Origin: Pseudomonadota bacterium
GTDB taxonomy: Bacteria; Pseudomonadota; Gammaproteobacteria; Eutrophobiales; Eutrophobiaceae
NCBI GenBank assembly: GCA_013112535.1
Contig: JABFGI010000006.1
Span: 1-64,000, forward strand
Direction: 5' to 3'
DNA length: 64,000 nucleotides
Part shown: positions 16,746 to 25,347 of the stretch, piece after piece
Position numbering within the stretch: position 1 is the first letter of the stretch
Layout: each line of letters starts with the position of its first letter
Made by a program: the position numbers and the translations under genes
Notes under the pieces: generated by a model
Told to the model about the DNA's origin: nothing
Seen by the model: the letters and a program-made list of their open reading frames with translations, nothing else
Databases searched by the model: none

Positions 16746-19700
16746 CTAATTTAATAAGTTATGAACGTGATCGAGTAAATCATCTTCAGAAAAAGGTTTT
16801 GTCACATAAATGTCAACACCAGCTTCTTCAGCCTGTTTTCTATGCTTATCAGTGGACCGTGACGTTACCATAATAACAGGTATGTCTCTGGTGTTTTCAA
16901 ATCCACGTACATGAGATGTCAGTTCCATACCGTTCATTCTAGGCATTTCCATGTCTACTAATATAATATCCGGTTTCTTATTTTCAATTATTGCAACAGC
17001 TTCCAGTCCGTCTTTTGCTGTTCTAACGTCAAAACCAGCATCCTGAATAACCTGTGCAAGAGCTCTTCTTGCACTGAGCGAATCATCAACAACTAATGCA
17101 ATAGGTAATGCACGATGAATATTTGTCTGGGTCAATTCACTTGGTCCTTGTAAGTGAACGACTGGTGCGCGTATCAATTCAGGTAAATCAATTACTGGTA
17201 CAACACTACCGTCACCAAGGATAGTTGCGCCCAGTATTCCTTTTATATTGTTAATATATTTCCCCATTGATTTTACAAAAAGATCACGCGTATCAACTAT
17301 TTCCTGTATATAAACAACGTAATTTAATTCCTCTTCACGAATAAGCAGGGCAGGGCGAGTTTCTCTATCATCATTTCTTCTGTCTTCAGGCAGATTTAAA
17401 AGAGATTCCAGAGTTACCATTTTAAGTTTTTCACCGTCAACTTCGCAAAAAGTTGCATTAGCCGTTTTTATAATTTGTGAATCGCTTGGATGTAGAATTT
17501 TTTCAATACCATGATTAGATACAGCAATAATCTGATTTAAATGACGCAACAAGAGAGCATGTGATGACATTAATGTCACAGGCATTCTTAATTCTATTAA
17601 GCAACCATTGCCTTGTTCAGAATCAATATGAACACTACCTTTCATTGCTAAAAGTTCAGTATGTACGACATCCAGTCCCACACCACGACCGGAAGTTTGA
17701 GTTGCCTGATCACGAGTTGAAAAGCCTGGGTGAAGAATTAGTCGGTTGATTTCATTTTCGGAAAGTTCTTCATCATCTTTAATCAGGCCGTGCTTAATTG
17801 CTTTATCAATTATAGCTTTACGGTTAAGACCTGCTCCATCATCTTTACACCTGACAACAATTTGAGTCCCTTCTCTGAAAAATGTAAGTATCAATTTTCC
17901 TTCTGGTTCCTTTTTAAGGTGAACCCGTTCTTCTCTGGACTCAATGCCATGATCAACAGCATTTCTAAGCATATGCATTAATGGATCAATCAGTTTATTT
18001 ATAATATTGCTGTCTATCAGTGTGTCTGAACCGATAATTTCCAGTGAGACTTGTTTCTTTGTTGTTCTGCACGTTTGTCTAACGATACGCTGCAATCTTG
18101 GTGTAATAGTCTTGATTGGTACCATGCGTGTTCGCATAACAAGATCTTGTATCTCGTTATGCAGACGTAATTTATCAATTAACAGTTCATCGAGTTCTCG
18201 TAGATCATTAGCAATCTCCTGATTAAATTCATAAGAGTCGACGGCAGCCTCAACAATTTGGTGAGTGACAGTATGTAATTCGTTATATTCTTCCAGTTCA
18301 AGTGAATCAAAGACTTCATTCTGATTTACGGCCTGTTTTTGATTATAAACACTTCCGTTAACTTCTACCTGAACTTCCAGATCAGAAGTCAGGTTTTGAA
18401 CCATGGCTTGATGTTCAATAAGTTTATGAGATTGCTCAGAGGAAAGACGTACGCGTTCTTGTAATTGCGATGTCACAATCATTGTCTCACCAAGTAGTCT
18501 TAACACTTCATCAATTAAGTTTGCTGGAACACGAAGAGTTGTTTCAGAAGTATTATCATCTTCTTTCACAGTGTCATCAGTTTTTTCTTTAGTTTTAGTA
18601 ACTGATTTGGATGTTTGAACTTCTTCTTCGGACTCAAGACAATTAACACCTTCTGATTCAATACGGTTGGCCCAATCAAGTACTTTTTGTAACACTTCCT
18701 GGCTATTTGTGGGAGACGAATCGCGTTCAAGTAATGCTTCGCTCATTTCTTCAAGACAATCCGATGCTTCCATAAAAACGTTTGCGAGTGCGGGTGAAGG
18801 TAAATGATTCAACTCATTAAGTGCAGACATTATATCTTCAAGTTGATGTGTTAATGTTGCAATACCTCTGATGCCAACAGTATTTGCAGCACCTTTCACT
18901 GTATGTGCAACACGTTGTGCTTTTTCTACGGCACTAATATCACCACTACCATCAATTAATGATTGAACCGCAGATGAAAACTCTTCTGTTTGTCCAGGCA
19001 GTTCTAATAGTAAACCATCGAGTAATTCCTGATTAATATCTTCCGGAAGTTCTATTGATATATCTTCAACTGTTGCGACAATTTGTCTTGCCTCTTTACT
19101 AATATCTTTGTCTGAAACATAAACAGCTTTCAATAAATTAATAAGCGCAGGTGTTACTCCAGGCATTAACTTTTTAGGTAGTTCGCTATCTTCTAAAATA
19201 TTGGCAAGTGCTTCACTGCAAATGTTATCACCAGGATTTTCTAAATAAGCTAAAACTTTTTCAGGCCATGACAAGAGTAAAGAAATTTGTTGCTCGCTAA
19301 AATCTGTTCTATTTCTTGAAAAATGATTCAGGTTAGTTGAGAAGACTGAAGAAACCTGATGTAAACCATCCATTTCTGCAGCCTGACATGCGCTACCGAA
19401 ACGTTCAATATGAAGTGCATATTGAGATAACGAATCAGATATTATATTACTGTCCGTATTTTCATCTTTAATGAGTTCAGATTGTTTTCTAGCTTCTTCC
19501 TGTATCATTGTTGCTTCTTCAAAAAGCATCCCGACCAGATCTTTACTTATAGTGTGTGGTGCGGCGAGAATGTCTTTAGTATCGATAACATCCTCAAGTA
19601 TTTCATTTAATGTTTCCTGAATCTGATCTTCTGTTGTAGTAATTGTTAAATCAAATTGATCCGGTGTTGTTACTATAGTGGAATCCATTTGTTTCATTGA

Positions 19701-20951
19701 CGGTGCAGATGATTCATCTACCTTGTTTTCAAGGGGGTCACTTATACCAAACATGTCCCTGATTATTTCAATGTCGGCATGTTCTAAAGGAGCAGGCCAT
19801 TGAGAATCAGAAAGGTAATCAATCATGTTGGTTACCATGTCTGGATTATTCAGGTTTGATAAATAGTTGTGCACATGATTTTGCCATTGAGCAATATAAG
19901 TGATGGTGTCTTGCGTAGCTAATGAGCTATCACTTATAAAATCAGATAAACCTTCATGAACGATCAAGCAAAGATCCTGAAAGCCAAGTAAATCCAGTTC
20001 TCCAGCCGCAAGACCAACTTCTTCGGTAATGTTTGCTATATCAAGAATGCTTTGTTTGTTTGCAGTATCAATTTTTGATGTTGCATTCTTTAATTGGTTA
20101 CATAGCCCAACTAAAGAATCAGGAAGATTTGATTCTATTTGAGATACTTCAGATTCTGAATGTTCAGATGCTTCAGCACTGGTCGTGCCAAGCATTTCAA
20201 ATAATATATCAGCATCAACTTCTGAAAGCGGAGTAGGCCATTCACTACTTTTTAATATATTAATTAACTCAGTTACCGCGTTTTTATCTTTTTCATCCAG
20301 CAAAAAAAGATTAGCCTGGTTAAGCCATTTTAAAGCAAGTTCATTTTGTTTATGAGTTAATGCTTTCTTTTCACTCGCTATATCTGAAATATTTTCCTGA
20401 AACAATAATGCTATATCGAGAAACCCGGTAAGACTACTTTCCTGGATAGATGATAATAATATAGCCAGTTTTTCATTTATATAGCTTGGTTCAACTGGAA
20501 TATTATCTTCCAGATCAGGAATTATACCGGAAAATAAAATGTGAAATTGCTGGCTTTCTTTATCGAGTACTTCTCTTAGTACGGCAAGGTCCTCTTCATT
20601 AATACTGAAATTTAAATCTGAGCGCTTAAAAAAAGAGATGATAGGTTCTATCGTTGTTGTCTTACTGTCTCTAATATAGTTTGAAATAAGAATTCGCCAT
20701 AATTGTAATGATTCATACTGATCAGGATTTAATATGCCTGTGGTTTCAACAATATCTGAATATGCCTCCTGAATTAATAGGCAAATATCCTGAAATCCTA
20801 AACGACCATTTTCCCCGGCAGTTATTGCCAGCTTTCCAATATTATTTAAAGCTGTTTGTAAAGATTCAGTGTTGATCTTTTCCTGTGAGGGAATAGACAG
20901 GAAGAATTGATCAACAAGTTCTTCTAATATGACGTTTTTATTTAAACCCAT
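16746..20951 (-). CDS. ChpA/PilL-like hybrid chemosensory histidine kinase
   Basis: A 1401-aa CheA-type kinase. The N-terminal ~610 residues hold four diverged helical repeats, recognisable by 'GFQDICLLIQEAYSDI'-like stretches near 52, 175 and 322 and a weaker one at ~500. None of these carries a phosphorylatable histidine. A proper HPt domain follows (VAHTVKGAANTVG, His683). Next come the dimerisation helices (LRVPANLIDEVLRLL), the ATPase with N box HMLRNAVDHG (Asn997), DDGAG (1037) and GRGVGLDV (1088), and a CheW-like P5 domain. A C-terminal receiver occupies 1284-1401, with Asp1333 in ILVDMEMPRMNG. This is the architecture of ChpA-type kinases that control type IV pili. It is encoded between the MCP and receiver-kinase genes. 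Confidence 0.9.
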   Translation of the reverse strand: MGLNKNVILEELVDQFFLSIPSQEKINTESLQTALNNIGKLAITAGENGRLGFQDICLLIQEAYSDIVETTGILNPDQYESLQLWRILISNYIRDSKTTTIEPIISFFKRSDLNFSINEEDLAVLREVLDKESQQFHILFSGIIPDLEDNIPVEPSYINEKLAILLSSIQESSLTGFLDIALLFQENISDIASEKKALTHKQNELALKWLNQANLFLLDEKDKNAVTELINILKSSEWPTPLSEVDADILFEMLGTTSAEASEHSESEVSQIESNLPDSLVGLCNQLKNATSKIDTANKQSILDIANITEEVGLAAGELDLLGFQDLCLIVHEGLSDFISDSSLATQDTITYIAQWQNHVHNYLSNLNNPDMVTNMIDYLSDSQWPAPLEHADIEIIRDMFGISDPLENKVDESSAPSMKQMDSTIVTTPDQFDLTITTTEDQIQETLNEILEDVIDTKDILAAPHTISKDLVGMLFEEATMIQEEARKQSELIKDENTDSNIISDSLSQYALHIERFGSACQAAEMDGLHQVSSVFSTNLNHFSRNRTDFSEQQISLLLSWPEKVLAYLENPGDNICSEALANILEDSELPKKLMPGVTPALINLLKAVYVSDKDISKEARQIVATVEDISIELPEDINQELLDGLLLELPGQTEEFSSAVQSLIDGSGDISAVEKAQRVAHTVKGAANTVGIRGIATLTHQLEDIMSALNELNHLPSPALANVFMEASDCLEEMSEALLERDSSPTNSQEVLQKVLDWANRIESEGVNCLESEEEVQTSKSVTKTKEKTDDTVKEDDNTSETTLRVPANLIDEVLRLLGETMIVTSQLQERVRLSSEQSHKLIEHQAMVQNLTSDLEVQVEVNGSVYNQKQAVNQNEVFDSLELEEYNELHTVTHQIVEAAVDSYEFNQEIANDLRELDELLIDKLRLHNEIQDLVMRTRMVPIKTITPRLQRIVRQTCRTTKKQVSLEIIGSDTLIDSNIINKLIDPLMHMLRNAVDHGIESREERVHLKKEPEGKLILTFFREGTQIVVRCKDDGAGLNRKAIIDKAIKHGLIKDDEELSENEINRLILHPGFSTRDQATQTSGRGVGLDVVHTELLAMKGSVHIDSEQGNGCLIELRMPVTLMSSHALLLRHLNQIIAVSNHGIEKILHPSDSQIIKTANATFCEVDGEKLKMVTLESLLNLPEDRRNDDRETRPALLIREEELNYVVYIQEIVDTRDLFVKSMGKYINNIKGILGATILGDGSVVPVIDLPELIRAPVVHLQGPSELTQTNIHRALPIALVVDDSLSARRALAQVIQDAGFDVRTAKDGLEAVAIIENKKPDIILVDMEMPRMNGMELTSHVRGFENTRDIPVIMVTSRSTDKHRKQAEEAGVDIYVTKPFSEDDLLDHVHNLLN

Positions 20952-21002
20952 CGTTGATGTTACGAAGTGATGATTTAATTAATTACAATAAGTTTGTTGT
21001 TA

Positions 21003-22388
21003 CTAGATATTCATTTCTTCATCAGATAACTTAAACACGCCAACTGCAGCAACAAGTAACATTGCCTGTTCCACGAGTTCATCTGTATGATTTGTTTGAT
21101 CTTGCAAGTGAGCACCGGTTTTACGTACGCTGTCTCTAATAATGTCTGTTCGCTCTCTTAACTTATTACTGTTTTCAGCCTGCGTAGTCGCGTTTTCGGC
21201 AATTTTTTGTACCATGCTCACCAGTTCGGCAGTAGTAGATTGAGTTTCTTCCATTTGTTGACCTGCCGCTTCAGCAAGTTGGCTACCTCCAACTACCTGT
21301 GTGATAAGTTCGTTCATGGTATTTACTGTATTAACAGTCTCAATCTGAATATTGTTTACCAGAGTACCAATCTGCGATGTTGCTTCTCGAGCATTTTCAG
21401 CAAGTCGTTGTACTTCGTCAGCGACAACCGCAAAACCGCGTCCGGCTTCACCTGCTGAAGCTGCATGCATACTGGCATTTAGCGCAAGAATGTGCGTTCT
21501 TTCAGAAATGTTGTTAATCAGGTTAACAGCAGTACCAATTTCCTGTGAACGCTCACCCAGTCGCTTAATACGTTTTTCTGTTTCATGTATGGTGTCTCGA
21601 ATGTTATTAATACTTTCTACTGTATCACTTACAGTACTCATAGCAGTGATGGTTGTTCTGATTGCTCCTTCTGCTGCGGCGTTTGATTGTTCCGCAAGCC
21701 TGGCAATTCTGTTCATTGCTTCGGCAGCTGATTTTAATTCAATAGCGGCATTCTCTACTTCGTTTTGTTCTTTGTTAGCGAGTAACAGAACGTTGTCTGA
21801 TTGAGTTTTTACAAGGTTGGATGTTTCTGCAACATCACCCGAGATTCGCGTTACTTCGTTCAAAACAGCTGTTGTTTCGGATGTCATCAAGTTTAATGCG
21901 TCAGCAAGTGGACCAGTAATATCTTCGTTTACTTTTGCTTTAATCGTCAGGTTTTTCTGGGCAAGCTGCGCTACTGTTTCCAGTAGTGCAACGACGGAAT
22001 CATTTAGTTGTTCATTATCATCTTCAATATCGGTTAATACTGATACGCGTTCATTCAACATGGTATCAATTGATGTGCTGATGTCCTGGAATTCATCACC
22101 ACTTTTGAGACCAATTCGAGCATCTAGATCGCCATCTGAGATTTTCTTTATAGTGTTTTTTAAACGTTCTATGGGCTTATAGAGCTTATTCACATAATAA
22201 ATAGAACCGACTATCGTAATAACCAGCAAGAAAAAGAAACTGAATAAACCTTTGTTCATTATTTCAGTAACAACTTCCATTTTATCTGTGTTAGATATTG
22301 CAAAATATAAGGTGACTATTATGCATGTGTATGCAATATTAATGAGCATGACTGCCAAAAATAACTTGTTTTTAAATTGTATTTTCAT
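21003..22388 (-). CDS. Methyl-accepting chemotaxis protein with minimal periplasmic part (PilJ-like signalling tip)
   Basis: A 461-aa MCP. Two membrane helices (about 10-31 and 47-67) are separated by only ~15 residues, so there is no real periplasmic sensor domain. A HAMP domain ([20 protein letters not shown]) and the long signalling hairpin follow. The tip reads [20 protein letters not shown] then [12 protein letters not shown], as in PilJ-type receptors. There is no C-terminal CheR-tethering pentapeptide; the protein ends in SDEEMNI. It lies between cheW and the CheA-like gene and should form the core signalling complex with them. It may read membrane state or a partner protein rather than a soluble ligand. 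Confidence 0.88.
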   Translation of the reverse strand: MKIQFKNKLFLAVMLINIAYTCIIVTLYFAISNTDKMEVVTEIMNKGLFSFFFLLVITIVGSIYYVNKLYKPIERLKNTIKKISDGDLDARIGLKSGDEFQDISTSIDTMLNERVSVLTDIEDDNEQLNDSVVALLETVAQLAQKNLTIKAKVNEDITGPLADALNLMTSETTAVLNEVTRISGDVAETSNLVKTQSDNVLLLANKEQNEVENAAIELKSAAEAMNRIARLAEQSNAAAEGAIRTTITAMSTVSDTVESINNIRDTIHETEKRIKRLGERSQEIGTAVNLINNISERTHILALNASMHAASAGEAGRGFAVVADEVQRLAENAREATSQIGTLVNNIQIETVNTVNTMNELITQVVGGSQLAEAAGQQMEETQSTTAELVSMVQKIAENATTQAENSNKLRERTDIIRDSVRKTGAHLQDQTNHTDELVEQAMLLVAAVGVFKLSDEEMNI

Positions 22389-22435
22389 TGGTTGGTTGCT
22401 CTCATTAGTGTTGTTATATGTTTTTTTGTCAAAGA

Positions 22436-22990
22436 TTAATCGGATTCAAAGTCAGAATATTCTTTAGTTATATTTTTAATAAAAATATCGTAATCAAGTT
22501 CAAGCCAGATTTCTTTATTTAATTCGTAAGTCTCAGTAACATATTCTTTTAGTATGTCTGGAATATTGTCAGGTATAGCTACATTTTTTAAGTCGACTTC
22601 ATCAATGTTAATAGAGTCGGGCAGTGAGTCTATAAAAGTTGCAAAAGCCCGCTCTCCCTTGTCCAGTACGAGGAGAGTGCTACTATTAATTTCATCATTG
22701 TCTGGTCTAATATGTTTTTTTAGATTAAACACAGGAACAAGAATTCCTCGCAAATTAATGAGGCCTTGAATCCAGGAAGGCGTATTTGGTATAGAATAAA
22801 TAACTGGCTTTATAACGACTTCAGACATTGAAAACTCATTAATGAGAAAATTAATTTCTCCTAAGCGAAAGCCATAACGAATATTTAATGTTTCATTATC
22901 ATCAACAAACCCCTGAAATGGATCAAAGTGATCCAGTCCGGTAACATTATTCAAAATCGACTCTGTAGTATGCTCTGTTGCCAATGTCAT
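22436..22990 (-). CDS. CheW-like adaptor (PilI-type)
   Basis: A scaffold protein of ~184 aa that couples the MCP to the CheA-like kinase. CheW-fold features are [40 protein letters not shown] and [20 protein letters not shown]. The start is uncertain. ATG 22990 has AGGA directly against it, while TTG 22984 has that site at a better distance. A longer reading from TTG 23014 would lie inside a terminator hairpin and is rejected. The protein ends 48 bp before the MCP start. Confidence 0.85.
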   Translation of the reverse strand: MTLATEHTTESILNNVTGLDHFDPFQGFVDDNETLNIRYGFRLGEINFLINEFSMSEVVIKPVIYSIPNTPSWIQGLINLRGILVPVFNLKKHIRPDNDEINSSTLLVLDKGERAFATFIDSLPDSINIDEVDLKNVAIPDNIPDILKEYVTETYELNKEIWLELDYDIFIKNITKEYSDFESD

Positions 22991-23000
22991 TCCTTTAATA

Positions 23001-23032
23001 ATAAAAAGCCCCAATAGTTTATTATTGAGGCT
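23001..23032 (-). terminator. Rho-independent terminator between the PilH-like gene and cheW
   Basis: Read on the minus strand, AGCCTCAATA pairs with TATTGGGGCT (one G-T pair) around a 6-base loop and is followed directly by TTTTTATTATT. It lies 10 bp after the stop of the PilH-like receiver gene and about 10 bp before the cheW start. It probably splits the block into differently expressed parts or lowers the level of cheW-MCP-cheA transcripts. Confidence 0.75.
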
Positions 23033-23041
23033 ATGTTTGTA

Positions 23042-23407
23042 TTATTCGTATGCTTTTAACTGGACAAGTATTTGATCCTTGGTATAGGGTTTGGATACAA
23101 GATCTTTACCCCCTTGCATTTTTGCCCAAACACGATCTGCTTTCTGTTTTTTACTGCTTACAAAAATGATAGGAATTGCTTTTGTGTCACTATCATTCGT
23201 TAAGGTTCTTGTTGCTTCATAACCATCCATTTTATCCATAACTATATCCATAAAGATAATGTCTGGTTTTTCACTTTTTGCCTTCTCAATAGCGTCACTT
23301 CCATTTGAAGCAGTAATTACTTCTCTTTCTGTATCAGTTATGATTTTCTTCAGATTTGATAAATCTGTTGGTGAATCATCAACAATAAGAACTTTTCTTA
23401 TCGCCAT
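23042..23407 (-). CDS. PilH/PilG-like single-domain response regulator
   Basis: A 121-aa stand-alone receiver. It has VLIVDDSPTDLSNLKKI (acidic pocket), the phospho-acceptor Asp in IIFMDIVMDKMDGYEAT, VSSKKQKADRVWAKMQGGKD and the conserved Lys in VSKPYT. The DRVWAKMQGG stretch is particularly like PilH/PilG of the twitching chemosensory pathway. It is expected to take phosphate from the ChpA-like kinase. A GGAGG-like site (TTCGGAGGAAAGA) precedes ATG 23407. A terminator follows the gene. Confidence 0.88.
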   Translation of the reverse strand: MAIRKVLIVDDSPTDLSNLKKIITDTEREVITASNGSDAIEKAKSEKPDIIFMDIVMDKMDGYEATRTLTNDSDTKAIPIIFVSSKKQKADRVWAKMQGGKDLVSKPYTKDQILVQLKAYE

Positions 23408-23471
23408 TCTTTCCTCCGAACTAAAATTAGATTAAATAAAAAATAAAAAAGCGCCACCTGAACTACTATTG

Positions 23472-24299
23472 CTACATTGCACTGGCATTTACAGGTGAAC
23501 TTAAATATTGTGAAACGACTTCTTTGAATATTGCTTTACCAACAGGCTTGATTAAATAAGTATCACAGCCAGCAAGTTTCCCCTTGATCTTGTCTGCGGG
23601 TGAAGAATTACCCGTTAACATGATGATTGGGGTATCTTTCGCTTTTCCTTGTTTGATTACTTTGCATATTTCATAACCATCCATGCCCGGTAAAACTACA
23701 TCAAGAAAAATAATTTGATATTCATTGGTATTGATTAATTCAAATGCTTCCTCTCCAGATTCAGCAAAATCAACACGCTTGGTAAAAGGTCTCAATGCCT
23801 GATCCATCTGGATTCTGACAGGTAAGCTATCATCAATAACAAGAGCAGTAACTTCTGTAGTTTGATTATTTTCTTCCTGAATAATCCGGTTACTGACTTT
23901 CTGGTTTACTTCTGGTTCAGACGTTTGTTCTAATATAGCCACTTCTTCGCTGACAGTGAATTCTTTTGCTGTAACTTGATCCAGAATGCTGATTGCTCTG
24001 GATGCAATTAAAGGTCTTCTGACCTGATAATGATCTGTTTTAAATTCACGATCTTTTGAAACCAGAACTGAAGGCGGATCAGCTTTTTCTTCAGCTTCGA
24101 GTACATTTCTATATTTGCGCCATTCAATTAAAGAAGCCGGCTCATCTGCATTCACCATTAGAATTTGTGGAGAATTAGCCAGTTCTGTCGCGGAATAAGC
24201 TGTGTGACGCGACTGCGAATGTAGAAAAGCAGCATTTAGTCGTTTTTCTTCAATAGAAGGTATGCCTATTAAAGCAACGGTTATGTTGTTTGCTTCCAC
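23472..24299 (-). CDS. Two-part response regulator: degenerate N-terminal domain plus PilG-like receiver
   Basis: A 275-aa protein. The C-terminal half (about 150-270) is a normal receiver: TALVIDDSLPVRIQM, Asp in IIFLDVVLPGMDGYEICK, MLTGNSSPADKIKGK, Lys in YLIKPVG. The N-terminal ~110 residues (ITVALIGIPSIEEKRLNAAF... ANSPQILMVNADEPASLIEW) have the strand-helix rhythm of a receiver but lack the acidic pocket and phospho-Asp, so this is a pseudo-receiver or a related alpha/beta domain. The start is GTG 24299 with AAGGTG upstream. It lies 29 bp after the FIST-like gene's stop, probably co-transcribed. Confidence 0.8.
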   Translation of the reverse strand: MEANNITVALIGIPSIEEKRLNAAFLHSQSRHTAYSATELANSPQILMVNADEPASLIEWRKYRNVLEAEEKADPPSVLVSKDREFKTDHYQVRRPLIASRAISILDQVTAKEFTVSEEVAILEQTSEPEVNQKVSNRIIQEENNQTTEVTALVIDDSLPVRIQMDQALRPFTKRVDFAESGEEAFELINTNEYQIIFLDVVLPGMDGYEICKVIKQGKAKDTPIIMLTGNSSPADKIKGKLAGCDTYLIKPVGKAIFKEVVSQYLSSPVNASAM

Positions 24300-24328
24300 T
24301 TGAAATTACACCTTACTTTAATAGAACC

Positions 24329-25333
24329 TTAAGCATCTTCAACGGTTAAATAAACCAGTGTCTGGTTTAACAATTGGTATGCAATTTCTCCAAAGGTCAT
24401 TGGCCCCGTCATGCCTTGTGTTGTTTTACCTTCTAGTTCTGAGTGAAGATAATTTAGAACGCAATTACATGAAAAAGTAACACCATTATTCAAAGAAGGT
24501 AAGGAAGATTGAAATGAAGAGACATAATCATCTACCGGAGCAGATAACTTGTATTCAACACCACTAAATACAGGTGCATAAAAAGAAACCGTTTTCTTGT
24601 CTTCATCAATTTCCTGAAAAGAGACATTAATCATTGCGCCAGAATAATCTGCGACTAATGGTAGTTTGGTGTCGACATTTATACCTAATAAATAATCGGC
24701 AAAGTTTTGTTCGACACCGTTGATCAGGCAGTTTGTTGCTGAAAAGCCAGTATCCGGGAATTCAATGACATCACCATCGCCTTGCTTGGCAATGTTAACA
24801 ATACCTATATTCGCAACTTTCCCCGGGGCCAGGGTAACGTGCATAGCGATAGCTTTATCCGAAGAACTCTCACAAGTACCACCATTGAATACAACCGGTT
24901 TTACGCTTCCCAGATCATCAAGGTGTAAGCCTGTGACCCAACCTGCGATCGGTTTGATAAACATATCTTCATACTCGGGTGCATTATGCGCATAATCAAG
25001 ATGCAAATCGCTAAATGCGGGAATTAACAGTATTGTAAAACCATCATCTGGTGCATCTTTCGCGATATTTTGTATAGTTGCAGTGTTGTAGAATTTTACC
25101 TGTATTCTGCGAGCAACACTGGGATCAAGTTCTGCAGCATAAATCATATCACGTGTTGTTTTTCCTCCGTCGGCTGACATAAAGTAGGGGATTGAACCTC
25201 CCACCCAACGACCTTTCGGTAATTGTTTAAGCAGTTCTTCATCGCCCGAAAGCCATAATACTTTTCCTGCTTCAATTGCCGCCTTCGCCTGATCAACGGT
25301 TATCATTTTTGAGTGGATATCAGATGTAGACAT
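24329..25333 (-). CDS. FIST-like sensory protein (tentative)
   Basis: A 334-aa soluble protein without signal peptide or membrane helices. The C-terminal part, VTFSCNCVLNYLHSELEGKT followed by MTFGEIAYQLLNQTLVYL, resembles the end of FIST_C domains (F-S-C...G-E-I...N-x-T). The N-terminal half (ILLIPAFSDLHLDYAHNAPE, KPVVFNGGTCESSSDK) could be the FIST N-terminal sheet. FIST domains bind small ligands in signalling proteins and pair with MCPs, kinases and GGDEF/EAL proteins. The match is distant. It lies 14 bp after the stop of the ISL3-like repeat-protein gene, so the two genes are likely coupled. Confidence 0.55.
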   Translation of the reverse strand: MSTSDIHSKMITVDQAKAAIEAGKVLWLSGDEELLKQLPKGRWVGGSIPYFMSADGGKTTRDMIYAAELDPSVARRIQVKFYNTATIQNIAKDAPDDGFTILLIPAFSDLHLDYAHNAPEYEDMFIKPIAGWVTGLHLDDLGSVKPVVFNGGTCESSSDKAIAMHVTLAPGKVANIGIVNIAKQGDGDVIEFPDTGFSATNCLINGVEQNFADYLLGINVDTKLPLVADYSGAMINVSFQEIDEDKKTVSFYAPVFSGVEYKLSAPVDDYVSSFQSSLPSLNNGVTFSCNCVLNYLHSELEGKTTQGMTGPMTFGEIAYQLLNQTLVYLTVEDA

Positions 25334-25347
25334 AATACTAACTTCTC

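Noticed and set aside
21352..22182. Two plus-strand frames (150 and 121 codons)
   Set aside because: They are antisense to the MCP coding region, with Ser/Ala/Val-rich composition mirroring the MCP helices.
23014..23037. Longer CheW start at TTG 23014
   Set aside because: It would place the initiation codon inside a strong terminator hairpin; the starts at 22990 or 22984 have a ribosome binding site and begin near the conserved fold.
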